Shown one piece after another: positions 11,263 to 22,323 of a stretch of DNA of 64,000 bases (its first letter is position 1; the number at the start of each line of letters is the position of its first letter). The stretch lies in NCBI GenBank assembly GCA_018261615.1, contig JAGTSE010000015.1, forward strand, positions 1 to 64,000, read 5' to 3'. Position numbers and translations under genes: made by a program. The notes beneath the pieces were generated by a model, which saw only the letters and a program-made list of their open reading frames with translations, was not told where the DNA came from and searched no databases. The DNA is from Pseudomonadota bacterium. GTDB taxonomy: Bacteria; Pseudomonadota; Gammaproteobacteria; Enterobacterales; Enterobacteriaceae.

Positions 11263-12592
11263 TCGTAAATATTTTGGCACCGATGGTATTCGTGGCCGAG
11301 TCGGCGACGCACCGATCACCCCTGATTTTGTTCTCAAGCTGGGTTGGGCCGCCGGAAAAGTACTGGCACGCCACGGTTCGCGGAAAATTATTATTGGTAA
11401 GGACACACGTATTTCCGGTTATATGCTGGAGTCCGCTCTTGAAGCCGGGTTGGCGGCAGCGGGGTTGTCAGCCTCCTTTACTGGTCCGATGCCGACACCG
11501 GCTGTTGCCTATCTGACCCGCACTTTCCGTGCTGAAGCGGGTATTGTTATTTCCGCATCGCATAACCCGTTTTATGACAACGGCATCAAGTTCTTCTCAA
11601 TTGATGGCACTAAACTGCCTGATGCGGTTGAAGAGGCGATTGAAGCAGAAATGGAGAAAGAACTGACCTGCGTCGATTCCGCTGAGCTGGGTAAAGCAAG
11701 CCGCATTGTTGATGCTGCCGGACGTTATATTGAATTCTGCAAAGCCACATTCCCCAATGAACTGAGCCTGAACGAGCTAAAAATCGTAGTTGATTGCGCT
11801 AACGGGGCAACTTACCACATCGCACCGAATGTGTTCCGCGAGTTGGGCGCGAAAGTCATCACCATGGGTTGCGAGCCTGACGGCGTAAATATCAATGAAA
11901 AATGCGGTGCCACGGATGTCAGAGCATTGCAGCAACGCGTTCTGGCAGAAAAAGCGGATCTTGGTATCGCTTTTGATGGCGATGGCGATCGCGTCATCAT
12001 GGTGGATCATGAAGGTAACAAAGTTGATGGCGACCAGATCATGTACATCATTGCGCGTGAAGGTTTGCGTCAAGGGCAATTACGTGGCGGTGCTGTTGGC
12101 ACGCTGATGAGCAATATGGGGCTGGAACGGGCGCTTAAGCAACTGGGCATTCCTTTTGCTCGTGCGAAAGTAGGCGATCGCTATGTCCTCGAAAAAATGC
12201 AGGAAAAAGGCTGGCGCATTGGGGCAGAGAACTCCGGTCATGTGATCCTGCTGGATAAAACGACGACCGGAGATGGTATCGTTGCTGGTTTGCAGGTTGT
12301 GGCGGCAATGGTGCGCAACCATATGTCGCTGCACGATTTATGTAGTGGTATGAAGATGTTCCCGCAGGTGCTTGTCAATGTGCGTTTTACGGCTGGCAAG
12401 GGCGATCCCCTGGAAGATGAGCATGTAAAAACGACGATGGCTGAGGTAGAAGCTACTCTGGGCAGCTGTGGGCGTGTGCTATTGCGTAAGTCGGGGACCG
12501 AGCCGTTAATCCGTGTGATGGTGGAAGGCGAAGACGAAGCTCAGGTGACGGCGCTGGCAAATCGCATTGCCGACGCGGTGAAAGCCGTATAA
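11255..12592 (+). CDS. glmM: Phosphoglucosamine mutase
   Basis: A 445-residue alpha-D-phosphohexomutase converting glucosamine-6-phosphate to glucosamine-1-phosphate for UDP-GlcNAc, and thus for peptidoglycan and lipopolysaccharide. The catalytic phosphoserine is S102 in 'ASHNPF', the metal-binding loop is 'DGDGDR', and the sugar loop 'GAENSGH' and phosphate loop '[12 protein letters not shown]' are present. The ATG at 11255 overlaps the folP stop and gives the family length. The frame is open 12 codons further upstream within folP, which is not a likely start. Confidence 0.98.
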   Translation: MSNRKYFGTDGIRGRVGDAPITPDFVLKLGWAAGKVLARHGSRKIIIGKDTRISGYMLESALEAGLAAAGLSASFTGPMPTPAVAYLTRTFRAEAGIVISASHNPFYDNGIKFFSIDGTKLPDAVEEAIEAEMEKELTCVDSAELGKASRIVDAAGRYIEFCKATFPNELSLNELKIVVDCANGATYHIAPNVFRELGAKVITMGCEPDGVNINEKCGATDVRALQQRVLAEKADLGIAFDGDGDRVIMVDHEGNKVDGDQIMYIIAREGLRQGQLRGGAVGTLMSNMGLERALKQLGIPFARAKVGDRYVLEKMQEKGWRIGAENSGHVILLDKTTTGDGIVAGLQVVAAMVRNHMSLHDLCSGMKMFPQVLVNVRFTAGKGDPLEDEHVKTTMAEVEATLGSCGRVLLRKSGTEPLIRVMVEGEDEAQVTALANRIADAVKAV

Positions 12593-12818
12593 TGGTGTGA
12601 TAAGTGCTTAAAAAGGCGGCTATTGCTGCATTTTAACGGAACGGAAGCCGTAGTTTTGCTGTTTTTTTCCGCACTTGATAAAATGCACTGAAATTGCCCT
12701 TGCGAAGGTCATTCGCTTTGGTTAGTATTCACACCCGCTTCAGTGGGAAAGCAAAAAAAGACCCACTTTTATTGGTTGAAGCATTTGCTGCGGCAATACC
12801 GCAAGGAACAGGTTGATT

Positions 12819-13151
12819 ATGTACGAAGCTCTTTTAGTTGTTTTCCTTATTGTGGCTCTGGCGCTTGTTGCCATGATTATGCTGCAACAAGGTAAAGGCG
12901 CTGATATGGGAGCCTCCTTTGGCGCTGGCGCGTCTGGCACATTGTTCGGTTCAAGTGGTTCTGGCAACTTCATGACTCGCACGACTGCTATACTGGCAAC
13001 CTTGTTTTTTATCATCAGCCTCGTGCTGGGTAATGTTAACAGCAATAAAACCAATAAAGGAAGCGAGTGGGAAAATCTGAGCGCACCGGCGAAGAGTGAA
13101 CAAACTCAGCCTGCAGCGCCGGCGCAGCCGACCAGCGATATCCCGCATTAA
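12819..13151 (+). CDS. secG: SecYEG translocon subunit SecG
   Basis: A 110-residue inner-membrane protein with two transmembrane helices, about residues 2-20 and 52-72, joined by the glycine-rich 'GADMGASFGAGASGTLFGSSGSG' region (quoted in part by residues 28-50). The C-terminus is an Ala/Pro-rich cytoplasmic tail. SecG helps the SecA-driven cycle of protein export. The ATG at 12819 matches the E. coli start; a TTG two codons upstream is in frame. The 226-base gap after glmM holds no gene. tRNA-Leu follows ten bases after the stop. Confidence 0.96.
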   Translation: MYEALLVVFLIVALALVAMIMLQQGKGADMGASFGAGASGTLFGSSGSGNFMTRTTAILATLFFIISLVLGNVNSNKTNKGSEWENLSAPAKSEQTQPAAPAQPTSDIPH

Positions 13152-13160
13152 GTAAGTCGT

Positions 13161-13247
13161 GCCGAGGTGGTGGAATTGGTAGACACGCTACCTTGAGGTG
13201 GTAGTGCCCGATTGGGCTTACGGGTTCAAGTCCCGTCCTCGGTACCA
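13161..13247 (+). tRNA. leuU: tRNA-Leu (anticodon GAG)
   Basis: This 87-base tRNA with a long variable arm begins GCCGAGGTGG and ends in encoded CCA. The anticodon loop reads TT-GAG-GT inside the stem CTACC / GGTAG. It lies ten bases after secG, as in E. coli, and is followed by a terminator. Its 3' end is partly copied on the far side of argG (see 15042-15060). Confidence 0.98.
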
Positions 13248-13258
13248 ATATTCCGGAA

Positions 13259-13288
13259 AAAAGACATCGTAAGATGTCTTTTTTTTCG
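13259..13288 (+). terminator. Intrinsic terminator after leuU
   Basis: AAGACATC / GATGTCTT with a GTAA loop is followed by eight T's directly after the tRNA. Confidence 0.88.
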
Positions 13289-13311
13289 TCCGTAATCCGG
13301 AAAAACAGACA

Positions 13312-13345
13312 ATAAAAAAGACGCCTGATGAACATCATCAGGCGT
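13312..13345 (-). terminator. Intrinsic terminator after argG
   Basis: A perfect ten-base stem (ACGCCTGATG / CATCAGGCGT) with a five-base loop is followed on the minus strand by CTTTTTTATT, about 50 bases beyond the argG stop. Confidence 0.88.
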
Positions 13346-13394
13346 TATACAAGTAAGAAACTGTCAACCTATATCATGACTAGTCAGTCAGCGA

Positions 13395-14795
<1,401 letters not shown>

Positions 14796-14822
14796 CTATT
14801 TGCCACTCATTTTGAAAATGTC

Positions 14823-14861
14823 AGTGAATGGTTATGCAAAATAAATGAGTTTTCATTTAAT
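14823..14861 (-). promoter_or_regulatory. Tandem ArgR operators (ARG boxes) of argG
   Basis: Two 18-base imperfect palindromes of the TGAAT-N4-ATTCA type lie side by side with a 3-base spacer. They are TGAATggttATGCA (14823-14840) and TGAGTtttcATTTA (14844-14861). Paired ARG boxes at this spacing are how the arginine repressor hexamer binds. Their position upstream of argG supports arginine repression. The rest of the 376-base gap to metY holds a tRNA-end copy and the metY promoter. Confidence 0.8.
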
Positions 14862-15041
14862 CATCTTTTGGCGATGACCGGAAGAGAAGAGAGCAATTTT
14901 CATCATAATTATTGGCATGAGACATCTTTTATGTAGGCATAATTTGCCGCAATAAAATGCATATTCGGCAGTTTGTCAGATGTACATAACATATGGTTGA
15001 CAGATAGTCATGTTTATCAATATAATGCAGACCGGTTTTAC

Positions 15042-15060
15042 GTCCCGTCTTCGGTACCAA
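15042..15060 (+). repeat. Copy of the leuU tRNA 3' end
   Basis: The sequence GTCCCGTCTTCGGTACCAA repeats the last 18 bases of leuU plus one following base (13230-13248) with a single C-to-T change. No tRNA body precedes it, so it is not a functional tRNA. Such copies mark the far end of DNA inserted at a tRNA gene; here the pair brackets argG. Confidence 0.8.
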
Positions 15061-15073
15061 ATCCCAGCATTAT

Positions 15074-15102
15074 TTGCAGATTCGCGCTCAATCGGGTAGA
15101 AT
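15074..15102 (+). promoter_or_regulatory. Sigma-70 promoter of the metY-nusA-infB operon
   Basis: TTGCAG (15074-15079) and TAGAAT (15097-15102) are separated by 17 bases, ending 15 bases ahead of the mature metY 5' end. This is the expected placement for the main promoter of the operon. Confidence 0.75.
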
Positions 15103-15117
15103 TTGCCACGTTTCAGG

Positions 15118-15194
<77 letters not shown>

Positions 15195-15316
15195 CTTTCC
15201 CTAAGTGTTTTTTTTCAAATATACTATGAAGACTTAACGCCTTCGTAGCTGGATTTAAAAAAAATACTCACGGAAGGTTCTCCAGGCCGCAGTTGCGGCT
15301 ATAGGGTTCAGTTATT

Positions 15317-15349
15317 TAAAGCCCCGATTTATCGGGGTTTTTTGTTATC
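15317..15349 (+). terminator. Intrinsic terminator/attenuator between metY and rimP
   Basis: AAGCCCCGAT / ATCGGGGTTT is followed by a T run. It lies between the tRNA and the protein genes, so it probably sets how much transcription enters rimP-nusA-infB. Confidence 0.8.
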
Positions 15350-15396
15350 TGAGTACGAAATAACTGGGCTATATGCCCTTTTTTTATGTCTTGGGG

Positions 15397-15855
15397 GTGG
15401 ACTTGTCCACATTAGAGCAAAAATTAACAGAGATGATTACGGCACCGGTTGAAGCACTGGGCTATGAACTGGTCGGTATCGAGTTTGTGCGTGGTCGCAC
15501 ATCTACGCTGCGCATCTATATTGATAGTGAAGATGGCATCAATGTTGAAGATTGCGCTGATGTCAGCCACCAGGTCAGTGCGGTTCTGGATGTTGAAGAT
15601 CCGATTACCGTTGCTTACAACCTGGAAGTTTCCTCACCAGGTCTTGAGCGTCCTTTGTTTACGGCTGAGCATTATGCGCGCTTTAAGGGCGACGAAGTCT
15701 CGCTGGTGCTGCGTATGGCGGTGCAGAACCGCCGTAAATGGCAGGGCATCATTAAGGATGTCGATGGCGAGATGATCACCGTTACGGTCGAAGGTAAAGA
15801 TGAAGTGTTCGCGTTGAGTAATATTCAGAAAGCGAACCTGGTCCCCCACTTTTAA
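15397..15855 (+). CDS. rimP: 30S ribosome maturation factor RimP
   Basis: A 152-residue two-domain protein needed for 30S assembly around S12 and S19 incorporation. The start was placed at GTG 15397 (GTG-GAC-TTG-TCC), because it reproduces the known N-terminus [10 protein letters not shown]. An in-frame ATG eight codons upstream lies in the terminator-proximal leader and looks unlikely. Conserved motifs include '[15 protein letters not shown]' and '[12 protein letters not shown]'. It sits 28 bases ahead of nusA. Confidence 0.93.
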   Translation: MDLSTLEQKLTEMITAPVEALGYELVGIEFVRGRTSTLRIYIDSEDGINVEDCADVSHQVSAVLDVEDPITVAYNLEVSSPGLERPLFTAEHYARFKGDEVSLVLRMAVQNRRKWQGIIKDVDGEMITVTVEGKDEVFALSNIQKANLVPHF

Positions 15856-15883
15856 CAGTCTGGATTGAGGTGAAAGGCCCCCA

Positions 15884-17371
15884 ATGAACAAAGAAATTTT
15901 GGCTGTTGTTGAAGCTGTTTCTAACGAAAAGTCGCTTCCGCGTGAAAAAATCTTTGAAGCGCTGGAAAGTGCTTTAGCTACAGCAACCAAGAAAAAATAT
16001 GAACAAGAGATTGATGTACGCGTAAGCATCGATCGTAAAAGTGGTGATTTCGATACTTTTCGTCGCTGGGTGATTGTCGAAGAGGTAACGCAACCGACGC
16101 GTGAAATCACGCTTGAAGCGGCGCGTTACGAAGACGAAAGTCTGAATGTCGGCGATTACGTCGAAGATCAGATTGAATCCGTCACCTTTGACCGTATCAC
16201 CACGCAAACTGCGAAGCAGGTTATCGTACAGAAGGTGCGTGAAGCGGAGCGCGCGATGGTGGTCGATCAGTTCCGTGAACACGAAGGTGAAATCATCACT
16301 GGCGTGGTGAAAAAAGTTAACCGCGATAACATCACTCTTGACCTCGGTAACAACGCTGAAGCAGTGATCCTGCGTGAAGATATGTTGCCGCGTGAAAACT
16401 TCCGTCCGGGTGACCGCATCCGTGGCGTACTGTATGCGGTGCGCCCTGAAGCGCGCGGTGCTCAACTGTTCGTCACTCGTTCCAAACCGGAAATGCTGAT
16501 CGAATTGTTCCGCATCGAAGTGCCGGAAATTGGCGAAGAAGTGATTGAGATTAAAGCCGCAGCCCGCGATCCGGGTTCACGCGCCAAAATCGCTGTGAAG
16601 ACCAACGATAAGCGTATCGATCCGGTCGGCGCTTGCGTTGGTATGCGTGGCGCGCGTGTTCAGGCGGTTTCGACCGAACTAGGTGGTGAGCGTATTGATA
16701 TCGTGTTGTGGGACGACAATCCGGCTCAGTTCGTGATCAATGCGATGGCACCAGCAGATGTCGCTTCTATCGTTGTGGATGAAGACAAGCACACCATGGA
16801 TATCGCCGTTGAGGCGGGTAACCTGGCGCAAGCTATCGGCCGTAATGGTCAGAACGTGCGTCTTGCGTCTCAGCTGAGTGGCTGGGAACTCAACGTTATG
16901 ACCGTTGAAGACCTCCAGTCCAAGCATCAGGCTGAAGCGCATGCGGCAATTGATACCTTCACCCGTTACCTGGGCATTGACGAAGATTTCGCTACCGTCC
17001 TGGTCGAAGAAGGTTTCTCTACGCTGGAAGAACTGGCCTATGTGCCAATGAAAGAGCTGCTGGAAATCGACGGTCTGGATGAAGACACCGTTGAAACCCT
17101 GCGCGATCGTGCGAAAAATGCCCTGACTACTCTGGCATTGGCGCAGGAAGAGAGTCGTGGCAATAAAGAGCCAGCTGATGACCTGCTTAATCTGGAAGGT
17201 CTGGATCGTGCATTGGCTTTCAAACTGGCTGCTCGTGGTGTTTGTACGCTTGAAGACCTCGCCGAGCAAGGCGTGGATGACCTGAGTGATATCGAAGGGT
17301 TAACCGACGAGAAAGCAGGCGAGCTCATCATGGCCGCACGTAATATTTGCTGGTTTGGTGACGAAGCGTAA
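15884..17371 (+). CDS. nusA: Transcription termination/antitermination factor NusA
   Basis: A 495-residue RNA polymerase-binding protein. In order it has the N-terminal polymerase-binding domain (about 1-125), S1 domain (about 135-200), KH1 and KH2 RNA-binding domains (to about 345, with 'GMRGARVQA' and 'GRNGQNVRL'), and two acidic repeats AR1 and AR2 at the C-terminus. It promotes pausing and hairpin termination and works in lambda-N and rRNA antitermination. Length equals E. coli NusA. Confidence 0.99.
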   Translation: MNKEILAVVEAVSNEKSLPREKIFEALESALATATKKKYEQEIDVRVSIDRKSGDFDTFRRWVIVEEVTQPTREITLEAARYEDESLNVGDYVEDQIESVTFDRITTQTAKQVIVQKVREAERAMVVDQFREHEGEIITGVVKKVNRDNITLDLGNNAEAVILREDMLPRENFRPGDRIRGVLYAVRPEARGAQLFVTRSKPEMLIELFRIEVPEIGEEVIEIKAAARDPGSRAKIAVKTNDKRIDPVGACVGMRGARVQAVSTELGGERIDIVLWDDNPAQFVINAMAPADVASIVVDEDKHTMDIAVEAGNLAQAIGRNGQNVRLASQLSGWELNVMTVEDLQSKHQAEAHAAIDTFTRYLGIDEDFATVLVEEGFSTLEELAYVPMKELLEIDGLDEDTVETLRDRAKNALTTLALAQEESRGNKEPADDLLNLEGLDRALAFKLAARGVCTLEDLAEQGVDDLSDIEGLTDEKAGELIMAARNICWFGDEA

Positions 17372-17395
17372 TAAACTGTAGCAGGAAGGAACAGC

Positions 17396-20107
17396 ATGAC
17401 AGATGTAACCGTAAAAACGCTGGCTGCTGAGATTCAGACCTCCGTGGACCGCCTGGTACAGCAATTTGCTGATGCAGGGATCCGCAAGTCCGCTGAAGAC
17501 TCAGTGACGGCACAAGAAAAGCAGACGCTTCTGGCGCACCTGAACCGTGAACATGGTTCGTCGCCTGATAAGCTGACGCTGCAGCGCAAAACGCGCAGCA
17601 CATTAAGTATCCAGGGCACCGGTGGTAAAAGTAAATCGGTGCAGATCGAAGTCCGTAAAAAACGCACCTTTGTAAAACGCGATCCACAAGAGGCTGAACG
17701 TCTCGCAGCGGAAGAAGAGGCGATGCGTGAAGCGGAAGAGAAGGCCCGTCGTGAAGCAGAGGAAGCCGCTGAGCGCGAAGCCGAGGAAAAAGCGAAACGT
17801 GAGGCCGAAAGTCGTCTGAAACGTGAAGCTGAAGAAAAAGCTAAACGCGAACATGCTGAAAATGCAAAACGCGATGCTGCGGAAAATAGCAAAGTGAGCA
17901 ACCAACAATCTGACGAAATGACCAGGGCAGCCCAGACGGAGAAAGCCCGTCGCGAAGCTGAAGCGCAAGAACTCAAGCGCAAAGCGGAAGAAGAGGCTCG
18001 CCGTAAACTGGAAGAAAATGCGCGCCTAGTAGCGGAAGAAGCTCGTCGTATGGCGGAACAAAATGAAAATGGCTGGGTAGCCAGCAGCGATGAAGAAGAG
18101 ACTACCGGTGATTATCACGTAACCACTTCGCAGCATGCGCGCCAGGCGGAAGATGACAATGACCGTGAAGTTGAAGGTGGTCGGGGTCGTACCCGCACGG
18201 CTAAAGCGCCGCGTCCGAAGAAAGGTAACAAACACGCTGAAAGCAAAGCTGACCGTGAAGAAGCTCGCGCAGCGGTTCGCGGCGGCAAAGGTGGCCGTCA
18301 GCGTAAAGGTTCTGCTTTGCAGCAGGGCTTCCAGAAGCCGGCGCAGGCGGTTAACCGTGACGTGGTAATCGGTGAAACCCTCACTGTTGGCGAACTGGCG
18401 AATAAGATGGCCGTTAAAGGCTCTCAGGTCATCAAAGCCATGATGAAACTGGGTGCGATGGCAACCATCAACCAGGTTATCGACCAGGAAACCGCGCAGC
18501 TCGTTGCTGAAGAAATGGGCCACAAAGTTATCCTGCGTCGTGAAAACGAGCTGGAAGAAGCGGTAATGAGCGACCGTGATACTGGTGCAGCGGCTGAACC
18601 GCGCGCGCCGGTCGTGACCATCATGGGTCACGTTGACCATGGTAAAACCTCTTTGCTGGACTACATTCGTTCGACGAAAGTGGCCTCCGGCGAAGCGGGC
18701 GGCATTACTCAGCACATTGGTGCATACCACGTTGAAACCGACAACGGCATGATCACCTTCCTGGATACCCCAGGCCACGCCGCGTTTACAGCAATGCGTG
18801 CTCGTGGTGCTCAGGCAACGGATATCGTTGTTCTGGTTGTTGCTGCCGACGACGGCGTCATGCCGCAAACCATTGAAGCTATCCAGCATGCGAAAGCAGC
18901 GCAGGTGCCGGTGGTGGTGGCAGTGAACAAGATTGATAAACCTGAAGCCGATCCGGATCGCGTTAAAAACGAACTGGCTCAGTACGGTATCATCCCGGAA
19001 GAGTGGGGCGGCGAAAGCCAGTTTGTACACGTTTCTGCGAAAGCTGGTACAGGTATCGACGACCTGCTGGATGCAATCCTGCTGCAGGCCGAAGTCCTTG
19101 AACTGAACGCTGTCCGTAAAGGTATGGCGAGCGGTGTAGTTATCGAATCCTTCCTGGATAAAGGTCGTGGTCCGATTGCTTCCGTTCTGGTTCGCGAAGG
19201 TACGTTGCATAAAGGCGATATTGTTCTGTGTGGCTTCGAATACGGACGTGTGCGTGCAATGCGTGACGAGCTTGGCCGTGAAGTCACTGAAGCGGGCCCG
19301 TCTATTCCGGTGGAAATCCTCGGTCTTTCCGGCGTTCCTGCCGCGGGCGATGAAGCAACCGTTGTGCGTGACGAGAAGAAAGCGCGTGAAGTTGCTCTGT
19401 ATCGTCAGGGCAAATTCCGTGAAGTTAAACTCGCGCGTCAGCAGAAGTCCAAACTGGAAAACATGTTTGCCAACATGACTGAAGGCGAAGTTCACGAAGT
19501 GAACATCGTACTGAAGGCTGACGTTCAGGGCTCTGTCGAAGCGATCTCCGATTCTCTGCTGAAACTCTCTACTGAAGAAGTGAAAGTGAAGATCGTGGGT
19601 TCCGGTGTCGGTGGTATCACCGAAACCGACGCGACTCTGGCTGCTGCGTCCAACGCTATTCTGGTTGGCTTTAACGTTCGTGCTGATGCTTCGGCGCGTC
19701 GTGTGATCGAAGCTGAAGGTCTGGATCTGCGTTACTACTCGGTCATCTATAACCTGATCGACGAAGTGAAAGCAGCGATGAGCGGTATGCTCTCTCCGGA
19801 ACTGAAACAGCAAATCATCGGCCTGGCGGAAGTTCGTGATGTGTTCAAATCACCGAAATTCGGCGCGATCGCAGGCTGTATGGTTACTGAAGGTGTGGTT
19901 AAACGTCACAACCCGATCCGCGTCCTGCGCGACAACGTGGTTATCTATGAAGGCGAGCTGGAATCTCTGCGTCGCTTCAAAGATGATGTAAACGAAGTCC
20001 GTAACGGTATGGAATGTGGTATTGGCGTGAAGAACTACAACGATGTGCGCACTGGCGATATGATCGAAGTGTTCGAAATTATCGAAATTCAGCGCACAAT
20101 CGAGTAA
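17396..20107 (+). CDS. infB: Translation initiation factor IF-2
   Basis: A 903-residue GTPase that places initiator tRNA on the 30S subunit and promotes subunit joining. An N-terminal IF2N helix bundle is followed by a long charged Ala/Glu/Lys/Arg linker (about 100-230) and a second IF2N motif. The G domain has P-loop GHVDHGKT from residue 411 and 'NKID', followed by domains II-IV. A GTG at codon 167 (17894) matches the internal start that gives the shorter IF2-beta form in E. coli. E. coli IF2 is 890 residues; the extra length lies in the linker. Confidence 0.98.
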   Translation: MTDVTVKTLAAEIQTSVDRLVQQFADAGIRKSAEDSVTAQEKQTLLAHLNREHGSSPDKLTLQRKTRSTLSIQGTGGKSKSVQIEVRKKRTFVKRDPQEAERLAAEEEAMREAEEKARREAEEAAEREAEEKAKREAESRLKREAEEKAKREHAENAKRDAAENSKVSNQQSDEMTRAAQTEKARREAEAQELKRKAEEEARRKLEENARLVAEEARRMAEQNENGWVASSDEEETTGDYHVTTSQHARQAEDDNDREVEGGRGRTRTAKAPRPKKGNKHAESKADREEARAAVRGGKGGRQRKGSALQQGFQKPAQAVNRDVVIGETLTVGELANKMAVKGSQVIKAMMKLGAMATINQVIDQETAQLVAEEMGHKVILRRENELEEAVMSDRDTGAAAEPRAPVVTIMGHVDHGKTSLLDYIRSTKVASGEAGGITQHIGAYHVETDNGMITFLDTPGHAAFTAMRARGAQATDIVVLVVAADDGVMPQTIEAIQHAKAAQVPVVVAVNKIDKPEADPDRVKNELAQYGIIPEEWGGESQFVHVSAKAGTGIDDLLDAILLQAEVLELNAVRKGMASGVVIESFLDKGRGPIASVLVREGTLHKGDIVLCGFEYGRVRAMRDELGREVTEAGPSIPVEILGLSGVPAAGDEATVVRDEKKAREVALYRQGKFREVKLARQQKSKLENMFANMTEGEVHEVNIVLKADVQGSVEAISDSLLKLSTEEVKVKIVGSGVGGITETDATLAAASNAILVGFNVRADASARRVIEAEGLDLRYYSVIYNLIDEVKAAMSGMLSPELKQQIIGLAEVRDVFKSPKFGAIAGCMVTEGVVKRHNPIRVLRDNVVIYEGELESLRRFKDDVNEVRNGMECGIGVKNYNDVRTGDMIEVFEIIEIQRTIE

Positions 20108-20235
20108 TCCTCATCGCCTTTCGGGCTGTGCCGTTGATGGCATGTGCATACCCCAGTTGCAGAGTTATCTGTGCTTCTGGGGACACGCATTTGCCCTCCT
20201 GCGACAACCCGCAATTCATAGTGGATACAAATATT

Positions 20236-20296
20236 GTAGGCCGGGTAAGCGAAGCGCCACCCGGCAGAATATCAAAAGGGGCTACGGCCCCTTTTT
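20236..20296 (+). repeat. REP element plus GC-rich hairpin between infB and rbfA
   Basis: GCCGGGTAAGCGAAGCGCCACCCGGC (shown by its arms GCCGGGT / ACCCGGC, 20240-20265) is a REP palindrome. It is followed by AAAAGGGGC / GCCCCTTTTT (20275-20296), which looks like an intrinsic terminator. Both lie inside an operon. The upstream part of the 205-base gap shows nothing else. Confidence 0.7.
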
Positions 20297-20312
20297 AGTC
20301 TGGAGAATTATT

Positions 20313-20714
20313 ATGGCGAAAGAATTTGGTCGCCCGCAGCGCGTAGCCCAGGAATTGCAAAAAGAAATTGCGATTATCCTGCAGCGTGAAATTAAAGATC
20401 CGCGACTGGGGATGATGACCACCGTATCCGGTGTTGAAGTTTCTCGCGATCTGGCTTATGCCAAAGTGTTTGTCACCTTCCTTAACGACAAAGACGAAGC
20501 TTCTGTTAAAGCGGGCATCAAAGCGTTACAGGACGCTTCTGGTTTTATTCGTAGCCTTCTGGGTAAAGCGATGCGCCTGCGTATCGTGCCGGAACTGACC
20601 TTCTTCTACGACAATTCGCTGGTGGAAGGGATGCGTATGTCCAACCTGGTGACCAGCGTGGTGAAGCATGATGATGAACGTCGTGTGAATCCGGACGATA
20701 GCAAGGAGGACTGA
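20313..20714 (+). CDS. rbfA: 30S ribosome-binding factor RbfA
   Basis: A 133-residue KH-like cold-shock protein that helps mature the 5' end of 16S rRNA. The core shows '[25 protein letters not shown]'-type sequence (residues 9-33) and 'VTFLNDKDE'. The start at 20313 follows TGGAGAA and gives the family length; longer in-frame readings run through the REP region and are not real. It overlaps truB by one base, so the two are translationally coupled. Confidence 0.96.
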   Translation: MAKEFGRPQRVAQELQKEIAIILQREIKDPRLGMMTTVSGVEVSRDLAYAKVFVTFLNDKDEASVKAGIKALQDASGFIRSLLGKAMRLRIVPELTFFYDNSLVEGMRMSNLVTSVVKHDDERRVNPDDSKED

Positions 20715-21661
20715 TGAGTCGTCCTCGTCGTCGTGGTCGCGACGTGCATGGCGTGCTGCTGCTTGATAAACAGCAGGGCGCGTCGAGCAATGATGTGCTG
20801 CAAAAAGTCAAACGCCTCTACAATGCTAACCGCGCCGGGCATACCGGGGCGCTGGATCCGCTGGCGACCGGTATGTTGCCGATTTGTCTGGGCGAAGCGA
20901 CAAAGTTTTCCCAGTATCTGCTGGATTCTGATAAACGCTATCGGGTCATTGCCCGCTTGGGCCAGCGAACTGATACTTCTGATGCAGACGGGCAAATTGT
21001 TGAAGAGCGCCCGGTAACCTTTACCGACGAGCAATTGGCTGCGGCGCTGGAGAGTTTCCGTGGTGATACGCAGCAAGTGCCATCGATGTATTCCGCGCTG
21101 AAGTATCAGGGAAAGAAACTCTACGAGTATGCGCGTCAGGGTATTGAAGTGCCGCGTGAAGCCCGGCCTATTACCGTTTATGAGTTGCTATTTGTTCGTC
21201 ATGAAGGTAATGAGCTGGAGCTGGAAATCCACTGTTCTAAAGGGACTTACATCCGCACCATTATCGACGATCTGGGCGAGAAGCTGGGTTGTGGCGCGCA
21301 TGTTATCTACCTGCGTCGTCTGGCGGTGAGCAAATACCCGGTTGAGCGGATGGTCACCCTGGAACACCTGCATGAGCTGGTGGCCCAGGCTGAGCAGCAG
21401 AATATTCCGGCAGCGCAGCTACTGGATCCGCTGTTGATGCCGATGGACAGCCCGGCATCCGATTTTCCTGTCGTCAATATTCCTTCTGTCGTGGCCGCAT
21501 ATTTCAAAAACGGTCAGCCGGTACGCGCATCAATCGCGCCAAAAGAGGGGCTGGTACGCGTGACGGAAGGTGATGAAGGTAAATTCATCGGTATGGGCGA
21601 GATGGATGATGATGGTCGTGTGGCGCCGCGTCGTCTGGTTGTAGAGTATCCTGCTGTATAA
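20714..21661 (+). CDS. truB: tRNA pseudouridine-55 synthase TruB
   Basis: A 315-residue enzyme making pseudouridine-55 in the T-loop of all elongator tRNAs. The catalytic aspartate is D48 in '[11 protein letters not shown]'. The TruB core continues with '[15 protein letters not shown]' and '[15 protein letters not shown]', and a C-terminal PUA-like domain follows. Its ATG overlaps the rbfA stop (TGATG). Confidence 0.97.
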   Translation: MSRPRRRGRDVHGVLLLDKQQGASSNDVLQKVKRLYNANRAGHTGALDPLATGMLPICLGEATKFSQYLLDSDKRYRVIARLGQRTDTSDADGQIVEERPVTFTDEQLAAALESFRGDTQQVPSMYSALKYQGKKLYEYARQGIEVPREARPITVYELLFVRHEGNELELEIHCSKGTYIRTIIDDLGEKLGCGAHVIYLRRLAVSKYPVERMVTLEHLHELVAQAEQQNIPAAQLLDPLLMPMDSPASDFPVVNIPSVVAAYFKNGQPVRASIAPKEGLVRVTEGDEGKFIGMGEMDDDGRVAPRRLVVEYPAV

Positions 21662-21671
21662 CGGGCTTACC

Positions 21672-21700
21672 TTGCGAGAACCTGTCACTACGAGTAGAAT
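21672..21700 (+). promoter_or_regulatory. Sigma-70 promoter of rpsO
   Basis: TTGCGA (21672-21677) and TAGAAT (21695-21700) with a 17-base spacer lie 110 bases ahead of rpsO, matching the position of the main E. coli rpsO promoter. The leader downstream (about 21705-21810) is where S15 represses its own translation through a pseudoknot in E. coli. Confidence 0.7.
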
Positions 21701-21791
21701 ATTGCCGCTTAACGTTGGGCTATGTATTTAACATCGCCCGGCGCTAAACCCTGGAGCGCTGAATTAGAGATCGGCGCCCTTTCATTTATAA

Positions 21792-22079
<288 letters not shown>

Positions 22080-22095
22080 GTCTGGCGAGTTTCAA

Positions 22096-22122
22096 GAAGG
22101 GGCCTTTATGGCCCCTTTTTTC
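22096..22122 (+). terminator. Intrinsic terminator between rpsO and pnp
   Basis: AAGGGGCC / GGCCCCTT with a short loop is followed by six T's. In E. coli it is leaky, giving both rpsO and rpsO-pnp transcripts. Confidence 0.85.
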
Positions 22123-22274
22123 AACCAGGCGGCAGCAATTGGCAGTAAACTAATGTATTGTTGCCATGTATGTCTTCACTGCAGAGGTTCGCGCGGCTAA
22201 TGAGAGGCTTTATCCGCAATGGGGCGGGTTAGGGTTGTCATTAGTCGCGAGGATGCATGAAGATTCGGTTTAAT

Positions 22275-22301
22275 TGTCCGCACACCATTGGTGTGCGGAC
22301 A
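22275..22301 (+). promoter_or_regulatory. Hairpin in the pnp leader (autoregulation region)
   Basis: A near-perfect 13-base inverted repeat (TGTCCGCACACCA / TGGTGTGCGGACA) lies just ahead of the pnp start. In E. coli, RNase III cuts a double-stranded stem in the pnp leader and PNPase then represses its own synthesis; this leader has the stem structure needed. The E. coli small RNA SraG comes from the opposite strand of this rpsO-pnp gap (22124-22323). I cannot confirm it here. Confidence 0.6.
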
Positions 22302-22323
22302 TTCATTAAGAAAGGATAGAATT

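Noticed and set aside
15030..15062. A second tRNA gene ending in CGGTACCA upstream of metY
   Set aside because: No acceptor, D or anticodon stem precedes it. Only the T-arm/acceptor 3' end is present, so it is a repeat copy and not a tRNA.
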